Origin: MFD04716-140 sp963703125
GTDB lineage: Bacteria > Bacteroidota > Bacteroidia > Flavobacteriales > Flavobacteriaceae
NCBI GenBank assembly: GCA_963703125.1
Contig: OY969790.1
Span: forward strand, 992,001 to 1,056,000
Direction of reading: 5' to 3'
Length of the DNA stretch: 64,000 nucleotides
Shown here: positions 47,871 to 56,900 of the stretch, one piece after another
How positions within the stretch are numbered: position 1 is the first letter of the stretch
Layout of the letters: each line of letters opens with the position of its first letter
The notes under the pieces: model-generated
Database searches by the model: none
Seen by the model: the letters and a program-made list of their open reading frames with translations, nothing else
What the model was told of the DNA's origin: nothing
Position numbers and translations under genes: made by a program

Positions 47871-50291
47871 ATGTTTAAGAATTTACTAGTCTCTTATTTT
47901 TTATTGGGTATCATTAGTTGCGCCTTCTCGCAGGAAAAAGTATCCGTTTCTGGGCAATTATTTGATGCCGGAACTCAAGAAACTCTTCCTTTTGCCAATG
48001 TTGCGGTCCATGATTTTGAAAATAATGCACTTTTAACCGGAACTATAACCGATGACAATGGAAGATTCGAGATTTTAGATATCCCCTTAGGAAAGTATAA
48101 ACTATACTTTTCATTTTTGGGATACAAAACCACAGAACAGACCTTGTTAGCAGGTGGATTGAATACTGTTTTCGATTTAGGCAAGATTTCTTTGGAGCCC
48201 AGTGCCGAAAGTCTTGATGAAGTAGAGGTAATTGGCGAACAGGCAACCACCAATTCTGACCTGAACAAAAAAACCTTCAACTTGACGGATAATATCGCAC
48301 AGACCGGAGGTTCCGTTCTGGACGCGATGAAAACCATGCCCGGGGTTACTTTTGACCAAGAGGGAAAGGTCATTTTAAGGGGAAGTGACAAAGTGGTCAT
48401 ATTGATTGATGGAAAACAGAGCAGCTTAACCGGTTTTGGAAATCAAAAGGGATTGGCTAATATTCCTGCTTCGAATATCGAAAAGATAGAAATTATCAAT
48501 AATCCATCTGCAAAGTACGATGCCAATGGCTTTGCAGGTATAGTAAACATAATCTACAAGAAGGAAAAACAAAAAGGTCTAAACGGCGACGTGGGACTTT
48601 CTTTTGGTTTGGGTGCCTTGGGGAAAAGAAGGGAAGATACACCTACCGAGTTGGGTAGCTTTTCGGTCAATCCTAAGTTGATTCCTAGCATCAATCTAAA
48701 TTACAAAACAGGTAAGGTGAACTATTTTTTGCAATCGGAATTCATTCTTCAAGAAGCATTGCCCAACAATGAATTTACCACTCGAAATTATGATGATGGC
48801 AGAAACATCATTTCACAAGTACCCGAGAACAGAAAACAGTTCCGCTCGATCATCAATGGGGGAATAGATTATGACTTGGACGATAACAATAGCTTTACGT
48901 TTTCCGGATTATACGATAGGGAAAAACATATTGATACGGCACAAGTCGCTTTTATCGATTTAAATACAAATTCAAGAAATCGTTTTTACAATTGGCAGGA
49001 AGAGGAGGTTACCCGTTACATAAACGCGGCGATGAACTATAGGCATAAATTTGAGCAGGCAGGGCATACATTAAGCGCCGATGCCCAATACACCCAAGGT
49101 CTCGAAGATGAGACTTATTCGCTCAACGACAGTTCTTCCGTACGCGTGGGAAGGGACAAAACCAACATCCGCGCCATTGACAATACCACAAGTATCTCTT
49201 CGGATTATGTGCGTCCATTAAGAAACGGGCGAATTGAACTAGGTGCAAAACTTCGAATCAGGAGGTTACCTGTGGATTATACGATTACCCCAGGCAACCA
49301 ATCAATAATTTATCCGGATTTGGGCACGTTCTCCGATTGGGGGGAGAATCTTTACGCCGGTTATATGAATTATCTTTTGGAAAAAGAAAATTATGATGTT
49401 GAAGCTGGGCTAAGGGCCGAACAGACCAATGTTTTCTATGACGTTGACCCAGCCAATGGTTACTACCCCAATAATGATAAATATGATTATTTTGAGCTTT
49501 TTCCAAGTGTGCGGTTTACCTATAAACTAAACGACGAGAATAAAATATCGGCTTTTTACAATCGAAGAATCGACCGCCCCGGAGAACCCGAGCTTAGGGT
49601 TTTTCCAAAGTATGATGATCCCGAATTATTGAAAGTGGGCAATCCCTATTTACGTCCTCAATTTACGGATGCCTTTGAGATTGCCCATAGATATTCATGG
49701 GATTCCGGTTCATTGTTCTCGGCAGTTTACCATCGTATCATCCAGGATCAGTACATTCGCATTTTCGCCATTGATGATTCAAATCCCGATTATGATATTG
49801 TAAATAGAATCTATCAAAACACGGGAAAGGCAACAAATACCGGAGTTGAGCTTTTATTGAGCCAAGACCTTATGGCAGATTGGCAGGTTTCAGGTAGCCT
49901 AAACTGGTATTCCAACGCTATAGACAACTATCGAGGTACACTACTCTTCCCCTTTGAGCGGGATTTTACCATCAATTCATCTACGGCAAATGCCTACGAT
50001 GCAAAAGTGAATACAAAATTTAATCTACCAAAGGATTTTACCCTGCAGCTAACGGGCATCTATTTTTCAAAAAGGAACATTCCTCAAGGTACACAACTGG
50101 CTCGTTCCTCGGTAGATTTTGGTGTAAAGAAAAGCCTATGGGACAAAAACGCGGAGCTAACATTATCCGCCAGTGATATTTTCAACCGCTTTGGTATTCA
50201 ACAACGCGTTTCCAACGAAGGATTTTTCGCCCTGTACCAAAATTTTTATGAGACCCAAATTTTCAGGTTGGGCTTTAAGTATAAAATCTAA
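47871..50291 (+). CDS. Outer-membrane beta-barrel receptor with carboxypeptidase-like regulatory and plug domains
   Basis: 806 residues. Signal peptide to about residue 20 (LLGIISCAFSQ). A carboxypeptidase-regulatory-like domain covers about 24-105 (SGQLFDAGTQETLPFANVAV), a TonB-receptor plug follows at about 115-225 (SVLDAMKTMPGVTFDQEGKV, GFAGIVNIIYKK), and an outer-membrane barrel with FYNRRIDRPGEPEL and the C-terminal NFYETQIFRLGFKYKI completes it. This is the TonB-dependent-like receptor family of Bacteroidota. No SusD partner is present, so it is not a classical polysaccharide pair. It is likely regulated by the two-component genes directly upstream. Confidence 0.92.
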   Translation: MFKNLLVSYFLLGIISCAFSQEKVSVSGQLFDAGTQETLPFANVAVHDFENNALLTGTITDDNGRFEILDIPLGKYKLYFSFLGYKTTEQTLLAGGLNTVFDLGKISLEPSAESLDEVEVIGEQATTNSDLNKKTFNLTDNIAQTGGSVLDAMKTMPGVTFDQEGKVILRGSDKVVILIDGKQSSLTGFGNQKGLANIPASNIEKIEIINNPSAKYDANGFAGIVNIIYKKEKQKGLNGDVGLSFGLGALGKRREDTPTELGSFSVNPKLIPSINLNYKTGKVNYFLQSEFILQEALPNNEFTTRNYDDGRNIISQVPENRKQFRSIINGGIDYDLDDNNSFTFSGLYDREKHIDTAQVAFIDLNTNSRNRFYNWQEEEVTRYINAAMNYRHKFEQAGHTLSADAQYTQGLEDETYSLNDSSSVRVGRDKTNIRAIDNTTSISSDYVRPLRNGRIELGAKLRIRRLPVDYTITPGNQSIIYPDLGTFSDWGENLYAGYMNYLLEKENYDVEAGLRAEQTNVFYDVDPANGYYPNNDKYDYFELFPSVRFTYKLNDENKISAFYNRRIDRPGEPELRVFPKYDDPELLKVGNPYLRPQFTDAFEIAHRYSWDSGSLFSAVYHRIIQDQYIRIFAIDDSNPDYDIVNRIYQNTGKATNTGVELLLSQDLMADWQVSGSLNWYSNAIDNYRGTLLFPFERDFTINSSTANAYDAKVNTKFNLPKDFTLQLTGIYFSKRNIPQGTQLARSSVDFGVKKSLWDKNAELTLSASDIFNRFGIQQRVSNEGFFALYQNFYETQIFRLGFKYKI

Positions 50292-50309
50292 AGATATATC
50301 GTTGATAAG

Positions 50310-51047
50310 TTGAATAAAGTTGCCCAGATAACGCTCCTATTTTGGCTGATGAAGATCGTGGCGACCACTTTGGGCGAGACCTTGGGCGATTTTATTGCGT
50401 AAAGGCTCGGCTTGGGCTATACCGTCGGTATTCTAATAACAATGGCCTTTTTTGTAGTTGTATTAGGAATACAACTCACACGAAAAAAGTATCTCCCTGT
50501 TTGGTTCTGGTTGGTGATAATCGCAACAACTACTTTGGGCACGGAAATTTCGGATTTTATAGACCGCAGTTTACATTTGGGCTATACTTGGGGCAGTCTA
50601 CTTCTGTTTTTAGGGCTTGTTCTTACTCTAATCGCGTGGCATAAAAAGCACGGTGATTTAAAAGTGTTCCCAATTTTTGATGTTAATAAAGAGACTTTGT
50701 ATTGGATAGCCATTTTATTTTCTAATAGTCTAGGTACTACTTTTGGCGATTATTTAAGTGATGTTGTTGGATTAAGTTATTTGACTGGAGCTTTAGTGAC
50801 GGCCACCATACTAGTCATGGTGGTGCTTTTACATTACTTTACTAAACTAAACGAAGTAATACTTTTTTGGATTGCATTTATCTTCACAAGACCTTTTGGT
50901 GCAACTTTCGGGGATTTTTTGACCAAACCTTTGGACAAAGGTGGTCTGGATTTAGGTACTTTACCTGCCTCGTTGGTAGCCTTGGTGGTTATGGGGGTAT
51001 TGATTTATATTGCCCACCATAAAATGCTTCCCAAAACCTCAAATTGA
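50310..51047 (+). pseudogene. COG4705-type four-repeat membrane protein with an in-frame stop
   Basis: The TTG at 50310, 19 bp after the receptor stop, opens a frame NKVAQITLLFWLMKIVATTL that continues GETLGDFIA and then meets TAA at 50400-50402. The same frame resumes RLGLGYTVGILITMAFF and runs intact to 51047, with the family's repeated TTLG(T/E)xxxDF motif (ATTTLGTEISDF, NSLGTTFGDYLSD, RPFGATFGDFLT). Eight or more helices are expected. A single substitution (TTA to TAA) would explain the stop. A start at TTG 50412 would give a protein without the first repeat. Function of the family is unknown. Confidence 0.78.
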
Positions 51048-51233
51048 TTCGTTCTTACATCTATCAGTTCCACTTAGTTGCAATTAAAATTATTACTCAT
51101 TTTGATTCGGTTTTAGAGGATTATAAAATCTTTGGTTTTTAGCAATTAAACCAACTTTAGATTTGCTTTAGAATTGGATGTTATGTTTAATTTTTTCTTT
51201 TTTCAGAAGTATTGAAGAATTAATATTATCATT

Positions 51234-51692
51234 TTGAAGAATAAGCATTTTTCAGATATACTAATCGTATGCATAGCGTTAGCTACAGGTTCATTCATAT
51301 ACTTTAATGGAATGAGCGTAAAATCTCCAAGACTTCTTATAATCCAGAATTTTACAGTTAAGTACCCGGCTGTTAAAAAAGTGAAATGGAATGAAAAAAC
51401 GTCAGATATCTGGGAAGCGAAATTCAAAATAAATGGTATAGACTATTCAGCTGATTTTTATGAAGATGGAAAGTGGATAGAGACTGCTCACGAGATTGAA
51501 AAGAAAGAGATTCCTATCAGCGTCAAATCAACTCTTGAAACTCAATTTTCTGGTTATGAAATTCAAAAAACGCAGCTATTTGAAACCAAAGATTTTTCGC
51601 ATTATGAATTTGTCTTAGGTAAAGGAAAAGAAGAAATTGAAGTGATAGTTGACCCTAATAACAATATAGTCAAAAAAAAGCAAATCGATTAA
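51234..51692 (+). CDS. PepSY-like (beta-lactamase-inhibitor-like) exported protein
   Basis: 152 residues from a TTG start at 51234. An uncleaved helix or signal at about 7-26 (SDILIVCIALATGSFIYF) leads to a PepSY-like domain with two repeats: FTVKYPAVKKVKWNEKTSDI followed by ADFYEDGKWIETAHEIEKKE, and the second STLETQFSGYEIQKTQLFET ending EVIVDPNNNIVKK. Such small PepSY-like proteins are exported and commonly accompany two-component systems in Bacteroidota. It lies 187 bp after the COG4705-like gene in the same direction. The TTG is the only reasonable start in frame; no ribosome-binding site is clear. Confidence 0.78.
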   Translation: MKNKHFSDILIVCIALATGSFIYFNGMSVKSPRLLIIQNFTVKYPAVKKVKWNEKTSDIWEAKFKINGIDYSADFYEDGKWIETAHEIEKKEIPISVKSTLETQFSGYEIQKTQLFETKDFSHYEFVLGKGKEEIEVIVDPNNNIVKKKQID

Positions 51693-52314
51693 TTTGCCAG
51701 AAGATTTTATTTCAAGTCTGTGTAATAATGATCAGATAGTTGTTTACTCTTCTAATGTTTTATTGAATTTTAAAATTGTAAACTAAAAAAAAAGGTTTTG
51801 ACTATTGCCCGTTTGGGGATCTGGCAGAAAGTGTTTGTCTATGGGTAAATTAAGATGAGGACACAAATAGATTTATAATTAAGATATCCATGAACTTTAC
51901 CAACAGCGTTAATTATTGCGCTAGGAAGGGAACAAATATGTTAGGCGCAAAGATCTGATGTTGCATAATCTCCATAGTTAAAGATTTCGTTAAAAAGCAA
52001 CAGTATTGTACCTAGTAAAGAAACTTTTTGACTTGTCAAACAAGAAAATTTGAAACTACTTATAGTCTTAAAATGAAAATAATACTACCATCCATATTAT
52101 TACACCCTAGGTTTTATATACAAGTTCTATACATAAAACTATTCGGCGGAATAATCTTCTTAATCAAGTGAAAACCCACAAAATTGTTAAACTATTTAGA
52201 ATAACCCCAATGAACTTGGAAGGCAAGATTAATGCTATCATAGTTATGTTTATTTATAAAACAAGAAAACGAAGGATGACTTTGTTGCAGTATTAAAGCA
52301 CAGGACTTAACATT
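51693..52314. other. AT-rich intergenic region
   Basis: 622 bp with stop codons in all frames and no ORF over about 30 codons that I would trust. No hairpin, repeat or promoter box stands out. It begins an AT-rich stretch reaching 54579. Confidence 0.6.
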
Positions 52315-53401
52315 ATGTATAAATTAAAATATTATAAAAATCTTGATGGAGTAAGGGCATTAGCTGCTTTAATGGTAGTCGTTTTTCATTTTTTTAGAGA
52401 TATTACCCCTAATTCAAAATCACTTCATATTGCTAAGGAGATTTCGTACTTTGGACAGACTGGGGTTACCTTATTTTTTGTTTTATCTGGATTTTTAATA
52501 ACCCGTATACTTCTTAACGCAAAAGAAACGCAAGGATATTTTAGAAATTTTTACCTAAGGCGAACCTTAAGGATACTTCCTTTGTATTATCTTTTCTTAA
52601 TTCTATGGTATTTCATAGCACCGCTATTAATTGTAATGCACTCCACATCTTTTAATCAACAAGTTTACTATTACACATTTTTGCAAAATTTCGCAAGAAC
52701 ATTTGATTGGAATAGTGCTGGTTCGTCATCATTTTTGGTCGTTAGCGGTAGAAGAGCACTTTTACCTTTTATGGCCGTTGATTGTTTTCTTTTTTTCCAA
52801 AAAAAATGTCGTTAGGGTAATTTTGTTAATAATCATTTTTGCAATGATTTTGAGAGGTTTTATGTTAAATGGTGAATACTCGGTATTCATTTTTACATTA
52901 ACTCGTTTTGATAGTTTGGCAATAGGAGCTTTGATGGCATTTTTAGAATTGGAAAATATTTTTTGTCCAAAAAACTCTAAAAATTTTCTAATGATGATTT
53001 TAGGATTCCTGATTTCACTATTTCTTGTTTACGCCTTTATAGACGAAGGATTAAATGACCTTAAACAAAATCTTAGATATTTACTTTTCTCACTAGTATA
53101 TTTTGCGGCCATTGGTTATTTGTTATCTGTAAAAGATGGTCATTTAGTAAATAAGTTTTTAAGAACAAGCTTTTTAAATTATACAGGTAAAATTAGCTAT
53201 GGTCTCTATGTCTACCATCCATTAGTATTTTTATTATGTGCCAATTTTCTGGATAGTGGAATAATGCTGCTGGATTTTATAATTGGATTGATTGCGTCCT
53301 ATTTAATAGCAGGCCTAAGCTATCGTTACTTTGAATCAAAGTTTTTAATACTTAAAAAGTATTTCGAGTATGATGAAAATAACAAATCGAGACTAAAATA
53401 G
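52315..53401 (+). pseudogene. Acyltransferase 3 family (OafA/YrhL-like), broken by an apparent +1 frameshift
   Basis: The first frame (52315-52815) begins LKYYKNLDGVRALAALMVVV with the catalytic H in FHFF, then GQTGVTLFFVLSGFLITRIL and further helices. At about 52720-52731 the reading moves to a second frame that continues HFWSLAVEEHFYLLWPLIVF, completes the remaining helices and ends at 53401. One extra base explains it. The family puts acetyl or other acyl groups on surface polysaccharides or lipids. The gene stands alone in AT-rich DNA, without other glycan genes, which suggests an acquired and decaying gene or a sequencing error. Confidence 0.85.
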
Positions 53402-54579
53402 GCTCAAAAAAAGTTTATCTATAACTAATAAAAAGAATATATTCTGAGGATTAGCGAATTAAAATTTAAGAAATTATTCAATTATAGATGCAACATATTT
53501 CAGTTAATATTCTATTAAATGATTAGATTCCAATGCAAATTTTAAAGAATAAAAGATAATGCAAAAAAGCGTTGTTTTTGAAGGTGCCCATAGAACTTGC
53601 TACCAAAATTTTACTTTCCAATTTAGAAAATTACAGCTTGAACAAAATAAATGATATTATTTTAAAAAGCAATTTTAATCAAACTGTTGAGATACGTCCT
53701 ATAAATCCATCGAAATTATCATTTGAATACCTGACCCCATACCAAGGAATATATAAGCCCACTTATAATCACAATTTCAAGAAATGAAAATAATCGCTAA
53801 ACACAGCCCAAAGGACAAAAATATTTTCCATATGGGCCATGATAAGGATATAATCCGTCATGATAAATCATGAGCTAAACTAGAATTTACGCCCATTGAA
53901 GACAAAATAATGAAGGGAAGAAAGGAAACAAATTCTTAATTTTCATAAACTGAAAGGATATTATTCGATATACCACCACTAGCTATTTTTTAGTTTTATT
54001 TCTTGATAGTCCCTTAAAACGAACAATTTAATGGCCTTTTTCAACGCGATAAATGGAGCTCTTAACTATGCTGGCTTTTTAGCATGCCGTTTTATGGGTA
54101 AGTCTTGCTTATTGTATGAGTATTTTGCAAAATGATATTTCTCAATTGTTTCTTTTCTGAAACATTTCATGACACCCCCATATTTTATTCCTTGGTCTGG
54201 AATCCCTATGGTTTTTGAACCAATGAACTACTTCGTCCCATATTTTTGTCACCCATTTAATGAAATAATTGGGACGATCAGACACACTTTAAAAAGGGAC
54301 TTTCCTTTACATTGTTATGATCCGCTATTACGGTTTCTTCAAAAACCATAAATGGTATAACTCATAAAGCCAACGGAATCTCGGTGCCAAATGGAAAAGA
54401 AGGGTTATATAGGATACATGTTTTCTTCTTTTTCCTGGTCGCTGCGCAAGCATATTTTGGAACTTGGGCCAGGTATAATTAAAAAAGATTGGAATTATGT
54501 GATTTTTTTCACTTTCTGCGATTAATAATTGGAACAACGGAATGTTCGTGCAATTATTTAAAAACTAAATTTAAGGAAA
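53402..54579. other. Long AT-rich non-coding region
   Basis: 1178 bp, about 25% GC in parts (for example 53401-53460). No known gene. A 71-codon open frame at 53572-53787 with a TTG-type start and a 60-codon frame at 54169-54351 are not recognisable and could be chance. No integrase, transposase or long inverted repeat is visible. It may be decayed foreign DNA. Confidence 0.6.
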
Positions 54580-55458
54580 ATGAAAAATACGCTGATTAAA
54601 ACAAAAAATTTCCTGGTCTATCTAATAGGCCTTTCCACCCTACCACTGTTTGGCCAAGACAATAGTGCAACGATAATGGCCAATGCAGAAACCCACATCA
54701 TAAAATCGATCCACACCACAAAGGAATACCGGATCCAGGTATTGCTTCCCCATGGCTACTCGACTGTGGATAACGTGAACTATCCCGTCCTATATGTATT
54801 GGACGGAAAGTATGCCAGTGGACTGTTCAATTCCACTATGGAAATATTTTCCCTGGGCAAGGAGCTGAATGAACCGATAGTGGTCACCATCGATGGGAAC
54901 AACCAGAACGAAGCGGAATGGTTATCAAGCAGGCATCACGATTACACCCCATCCCATGACCCAAAGGCCGATTCCGCCATCGCGAACTACTTCAAGATCC
55001 CTTTGAGTGCATCCGGCGGGGCGGAGGCCTTTCTCGCGGCACTCGAGAAGGAGATCGTTCCGTTCATCGACCGGAAATACAAAACTTCTCTTGAAAGGGG
55101 ACTCTTCGGCCATTCACTTGGCGGCCTTTTTGCCGGTTACTGCCTGGTCACAAGACCCGAGCTGTTCCAGAAATATTCCCTGAACAGCCCCTCGTTCTGG
55201 TGGAACAATGGGGAGCTAACAACAAAATTGGATTCCATTGCACTCGAAAACCCAAAAATGGCCGCTGATATTTTTATATCCGCAGGGGACCTGGAGCGCG
55301 AGTTCATGCTTGGACCTGTCAGGAAATTTGAAGTGTCCCTAAGGGCAAATTTCCCCGAATCAAATATCACAGGCAAGGTGTTCGATGGGGAAACCCACTT
55401 GTCGGTGGTGCCCATGGCATGCAGCCGTACCTTGAGAGTGTTCTACGCAAACCATTGA
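54580..55458 (+). CDS. Secreted alpha/beta-hydrolase esterase (Fes/IroE-like, COG2819)
   Basis: 292 residues with a signal peptide to about residue 26 (LSTLPLFGQ). The fold shows YRIQVLLPHGYSTVDNVNYP, VLYVLDGKYASGL, the nucleophile elbow GLFGHSLGGLFA and the histidine in DGETHLSVVPMACS. The family includes enterobactin esterases and acetylxylan-type esterases. Base composition is higher in GC than in the neighbouring AT-rich DNA (35 of 60 bases in 55021-55080). It is followed 30 bp later by an ECF sigma factor, possibly one operon. Confidence 0.87.
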   Translation: MKNTLIKTKNFLVYLIGLSTLPLFGQDNSATIMANAETHIIKSIHTTKEYRIQVLLPHGYSTVDNVNYPVLYVLDGKYASGLFNSTMEIFSLGKELNEPIVVTIDGNNQNEAEWLSSRHHDYTPSHDPKADSAIANYFKIPLSASGGAEAFLAALEKEIVPFIDRKYKTSLERGLFGHSLGGLFAGYCLVTRPELFQKYSLNSPSFWWNNGELTTKLDSIALENPKMAADIFISAGDLEREFMLGPVRKFEVSLRANFPESNITGKVFDGETHLSVVPMACSRTLRVFYANH

Positions 55459-55487
55459 ACAGACCGACCCTTAAAGAAACTCACAAC

Positions 55488-55985
55488 ATGAACAGGGACA
55501 AAGAGACATTCTTAAACCTCCTACAGGAGCATAAAGGGATCATCATCAAAATATCCAGTTCCTATAGCTCTGATAAAAGTGACCGGGACGATCTCGCACA
55601 GGAAATCGTCTTCAACCTCTGGAAGGCCTTTGGGAACTACGTCCCGGACCATAAATTCTCGACCTGGATGTACCGTGTGGCGCTCAACGTGGCCATCTCC
55701 TTCTATAGAAAGGAAAAACGGGCGATCCCGTTCACCCCTTACAACGAGAACCTAATGGTATACACCGATGACGGCGATGGTCCCGAGGAACCGGATGCAA
55801 AACTCGGCCTGCTCCATACGTTCATGGAAGGGCTGAAGGAACTGGACCGGTCTATTTTGCTGCTGTATTTGGAAGGTAAAAGTTACAGCGAGATCGCTGA
55901 GATCATGGGCATTTCGGAATCGAACGTAGGGACGAGGTTGAACCGTCTCAAATCATATTTAAAGTCAAAATTTTCAAAAGAATAA
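55488..55985 (+). CDS. ECF-type RNA polymerase sigma factor
   Basis: 165 residues from the ATG at 55488 (MNRDKETFLNLLQEHKG). The frame extends 23 codons upstream into the esterase gene, but that part is not conserved in type. Region 2 is DRDDLAQEIVFNLWKAFGNY with WMYRVALNVAISFYRK; region 4 is LYLEGKSYSEIAEIMGISES. The stop is 3 bp before the membrane-protein ATG, so the two are coupled. Like other Bacteroidota ECF sigmas with a membrane partner, it is probably held inactive by that partner. Confidence 0.93.
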   Translation: MNRDKETFLNLLQEHKGIIIKISSSYSSDKSDRDDLAQEIVFNLWKAFGNYVPDHKFSTWMYRVALNVAISFYRKEKRAIPFTPYNENLMVYTDDGDGPEEPDAKLGLLHTFMEGLKELDRSILLLYLEGKSYSEIAEIMGISESNVGTRLNRLKSYLKSKFSKE

Positions 55986-55988
55986 ATT

Positions 55989-56675
55989 ATGGAACTAGAA
56001 GAATTAAGGGAAATGTGGCAGGTACATGAATCCAAATTGGAGCGGGCAACACAACTGAACCTGGAAACTCTCAATATGGTACAGTCCCAGAGGGTAAGGT
56101 CGGCGCTCATGCCCTTGCTTATAAAAAATTGGTGCGTATTGTTTTTGCATACTTTGACGATCATTGCCCTTTTATGGTTTATCTATTTCAATCTATCGGA
56201 ATTGCCCTATGCCATTTCCGGACTGGTCCTATTGGGCTATTATGGCCTCCTCTTTATAAATACCTTACGGCAGGTCATGGCGATAAAACAAATCGGACAA
56301 GGTAAGGACGTGTTGGGCATGCAAGCTTCCTTGACAATATTGAAGACCCATATGATCGATTTCATCAGGCTTTCGGTGCTCACCATACCGGCCTTCCTTT
56401 CGTTCCCTGTTGTGGTGCCAAAGGCATTCGCGAATCTGGAAATGGATGTTTTCCGGGATTTTGATATCCTCGAACGGAGCAATGGTGCCTGGTGGTCGGC
56501 CGAAATAATTGCCTTTGCCATATTGATCCCTTTGGGAATCTGGTTTTACCGGCAGGTAACGCCAAGAAATATGCACAAAAAATGGGTAAGGCACATTGTT
56601 GAAACAACTGCGAACAAAAGTGTAGGAAGGGCTGCCAAATATTTAAATGAGTTGGAGGAAATGAAGAATGGATAA
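55989..56675 (+). CDS. Membrane protein coupled to the ECF sigma factor (possible anti-sigma)
   Basis: 228 residues. A soluble, charged N-terminus (ELEELREMWQVHESKLERAT) resembles the sigma-contact segment of Bacteroidota anti-sigma partners and is followed by four hydrophobic segments at about 44-60, 67-90, 120-150 and 172-192. The C-terminus is cytoplasmic and basic (HKKWVRHIVETTANKS). It starts 3 bp after the sigma gene. The anti-sigma role is inferred from this arrangement; no ZAS zinc motif is present. Confidence 0.7.
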   Translation: MELEELREMWQVHESKLERATQLNLETLNMVQSQRVRSALMPLLIKNWCVLFLHTLTIIALLWFIYFNLSELPYAISGLVLLGYYGLLFINTLRQVMAIKQIGQGKDVLGMQASLTILKTHMIDFIRLSVLTIPAFLSFPVVVPKAFANLEMDVFRDFDILERSNGAWWSAEIIAFAILIPLGIWFYRQVTPRNMHKKWVRHIVETTANKSVGRAAKYLNELEEMKNG

Positions 56676-56800
56676 ACCAAAGGGAATGATTTGGACCAAT
56701 TTCCGATCAATAAATCGATAGCTTGATCGATGAACTTGCCCCCTTAATCCCTTGGTACCATGCCAAATTTTCACTTAGGTATTATTCTAATTTATTAATA

Positions 56801-56817
56801 TCCCCCTCTTTGGGGGA
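56801..56817. repeat. Hairpin TCCCCC-TCTTT-GGGGGA
   Basis: A 6-bp perfect stem in the gap after the sigma/membrane pair, resembling the left hairpin of the efflux-locus repeats but isolated. It could be a terminator (no T run follows) or a half of such an element. The rest of 56676-56882 shows nothing. Confidence 0.35.
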
Positions 56818-56900
56818 GACTTACTTGACTTTTATGAGCTAATTTTAAAGTGCCATAGAAACACTTTAAGCATGGGTCGGCAATGGAAAAAGATAAAACA

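Noticed and set aside
52072..52171. Apparent short frame that seemed to encode a membrane-like peptide
   Set aside because: On recounting across the line boundary the frame closes after about 12 codons.
53572..53787. 71-codon frame with a TTG-type start
   Set aside because: AT-rich, no recognisable domain, no ribosome-binding site; kept only as a note in the intergenic entry.
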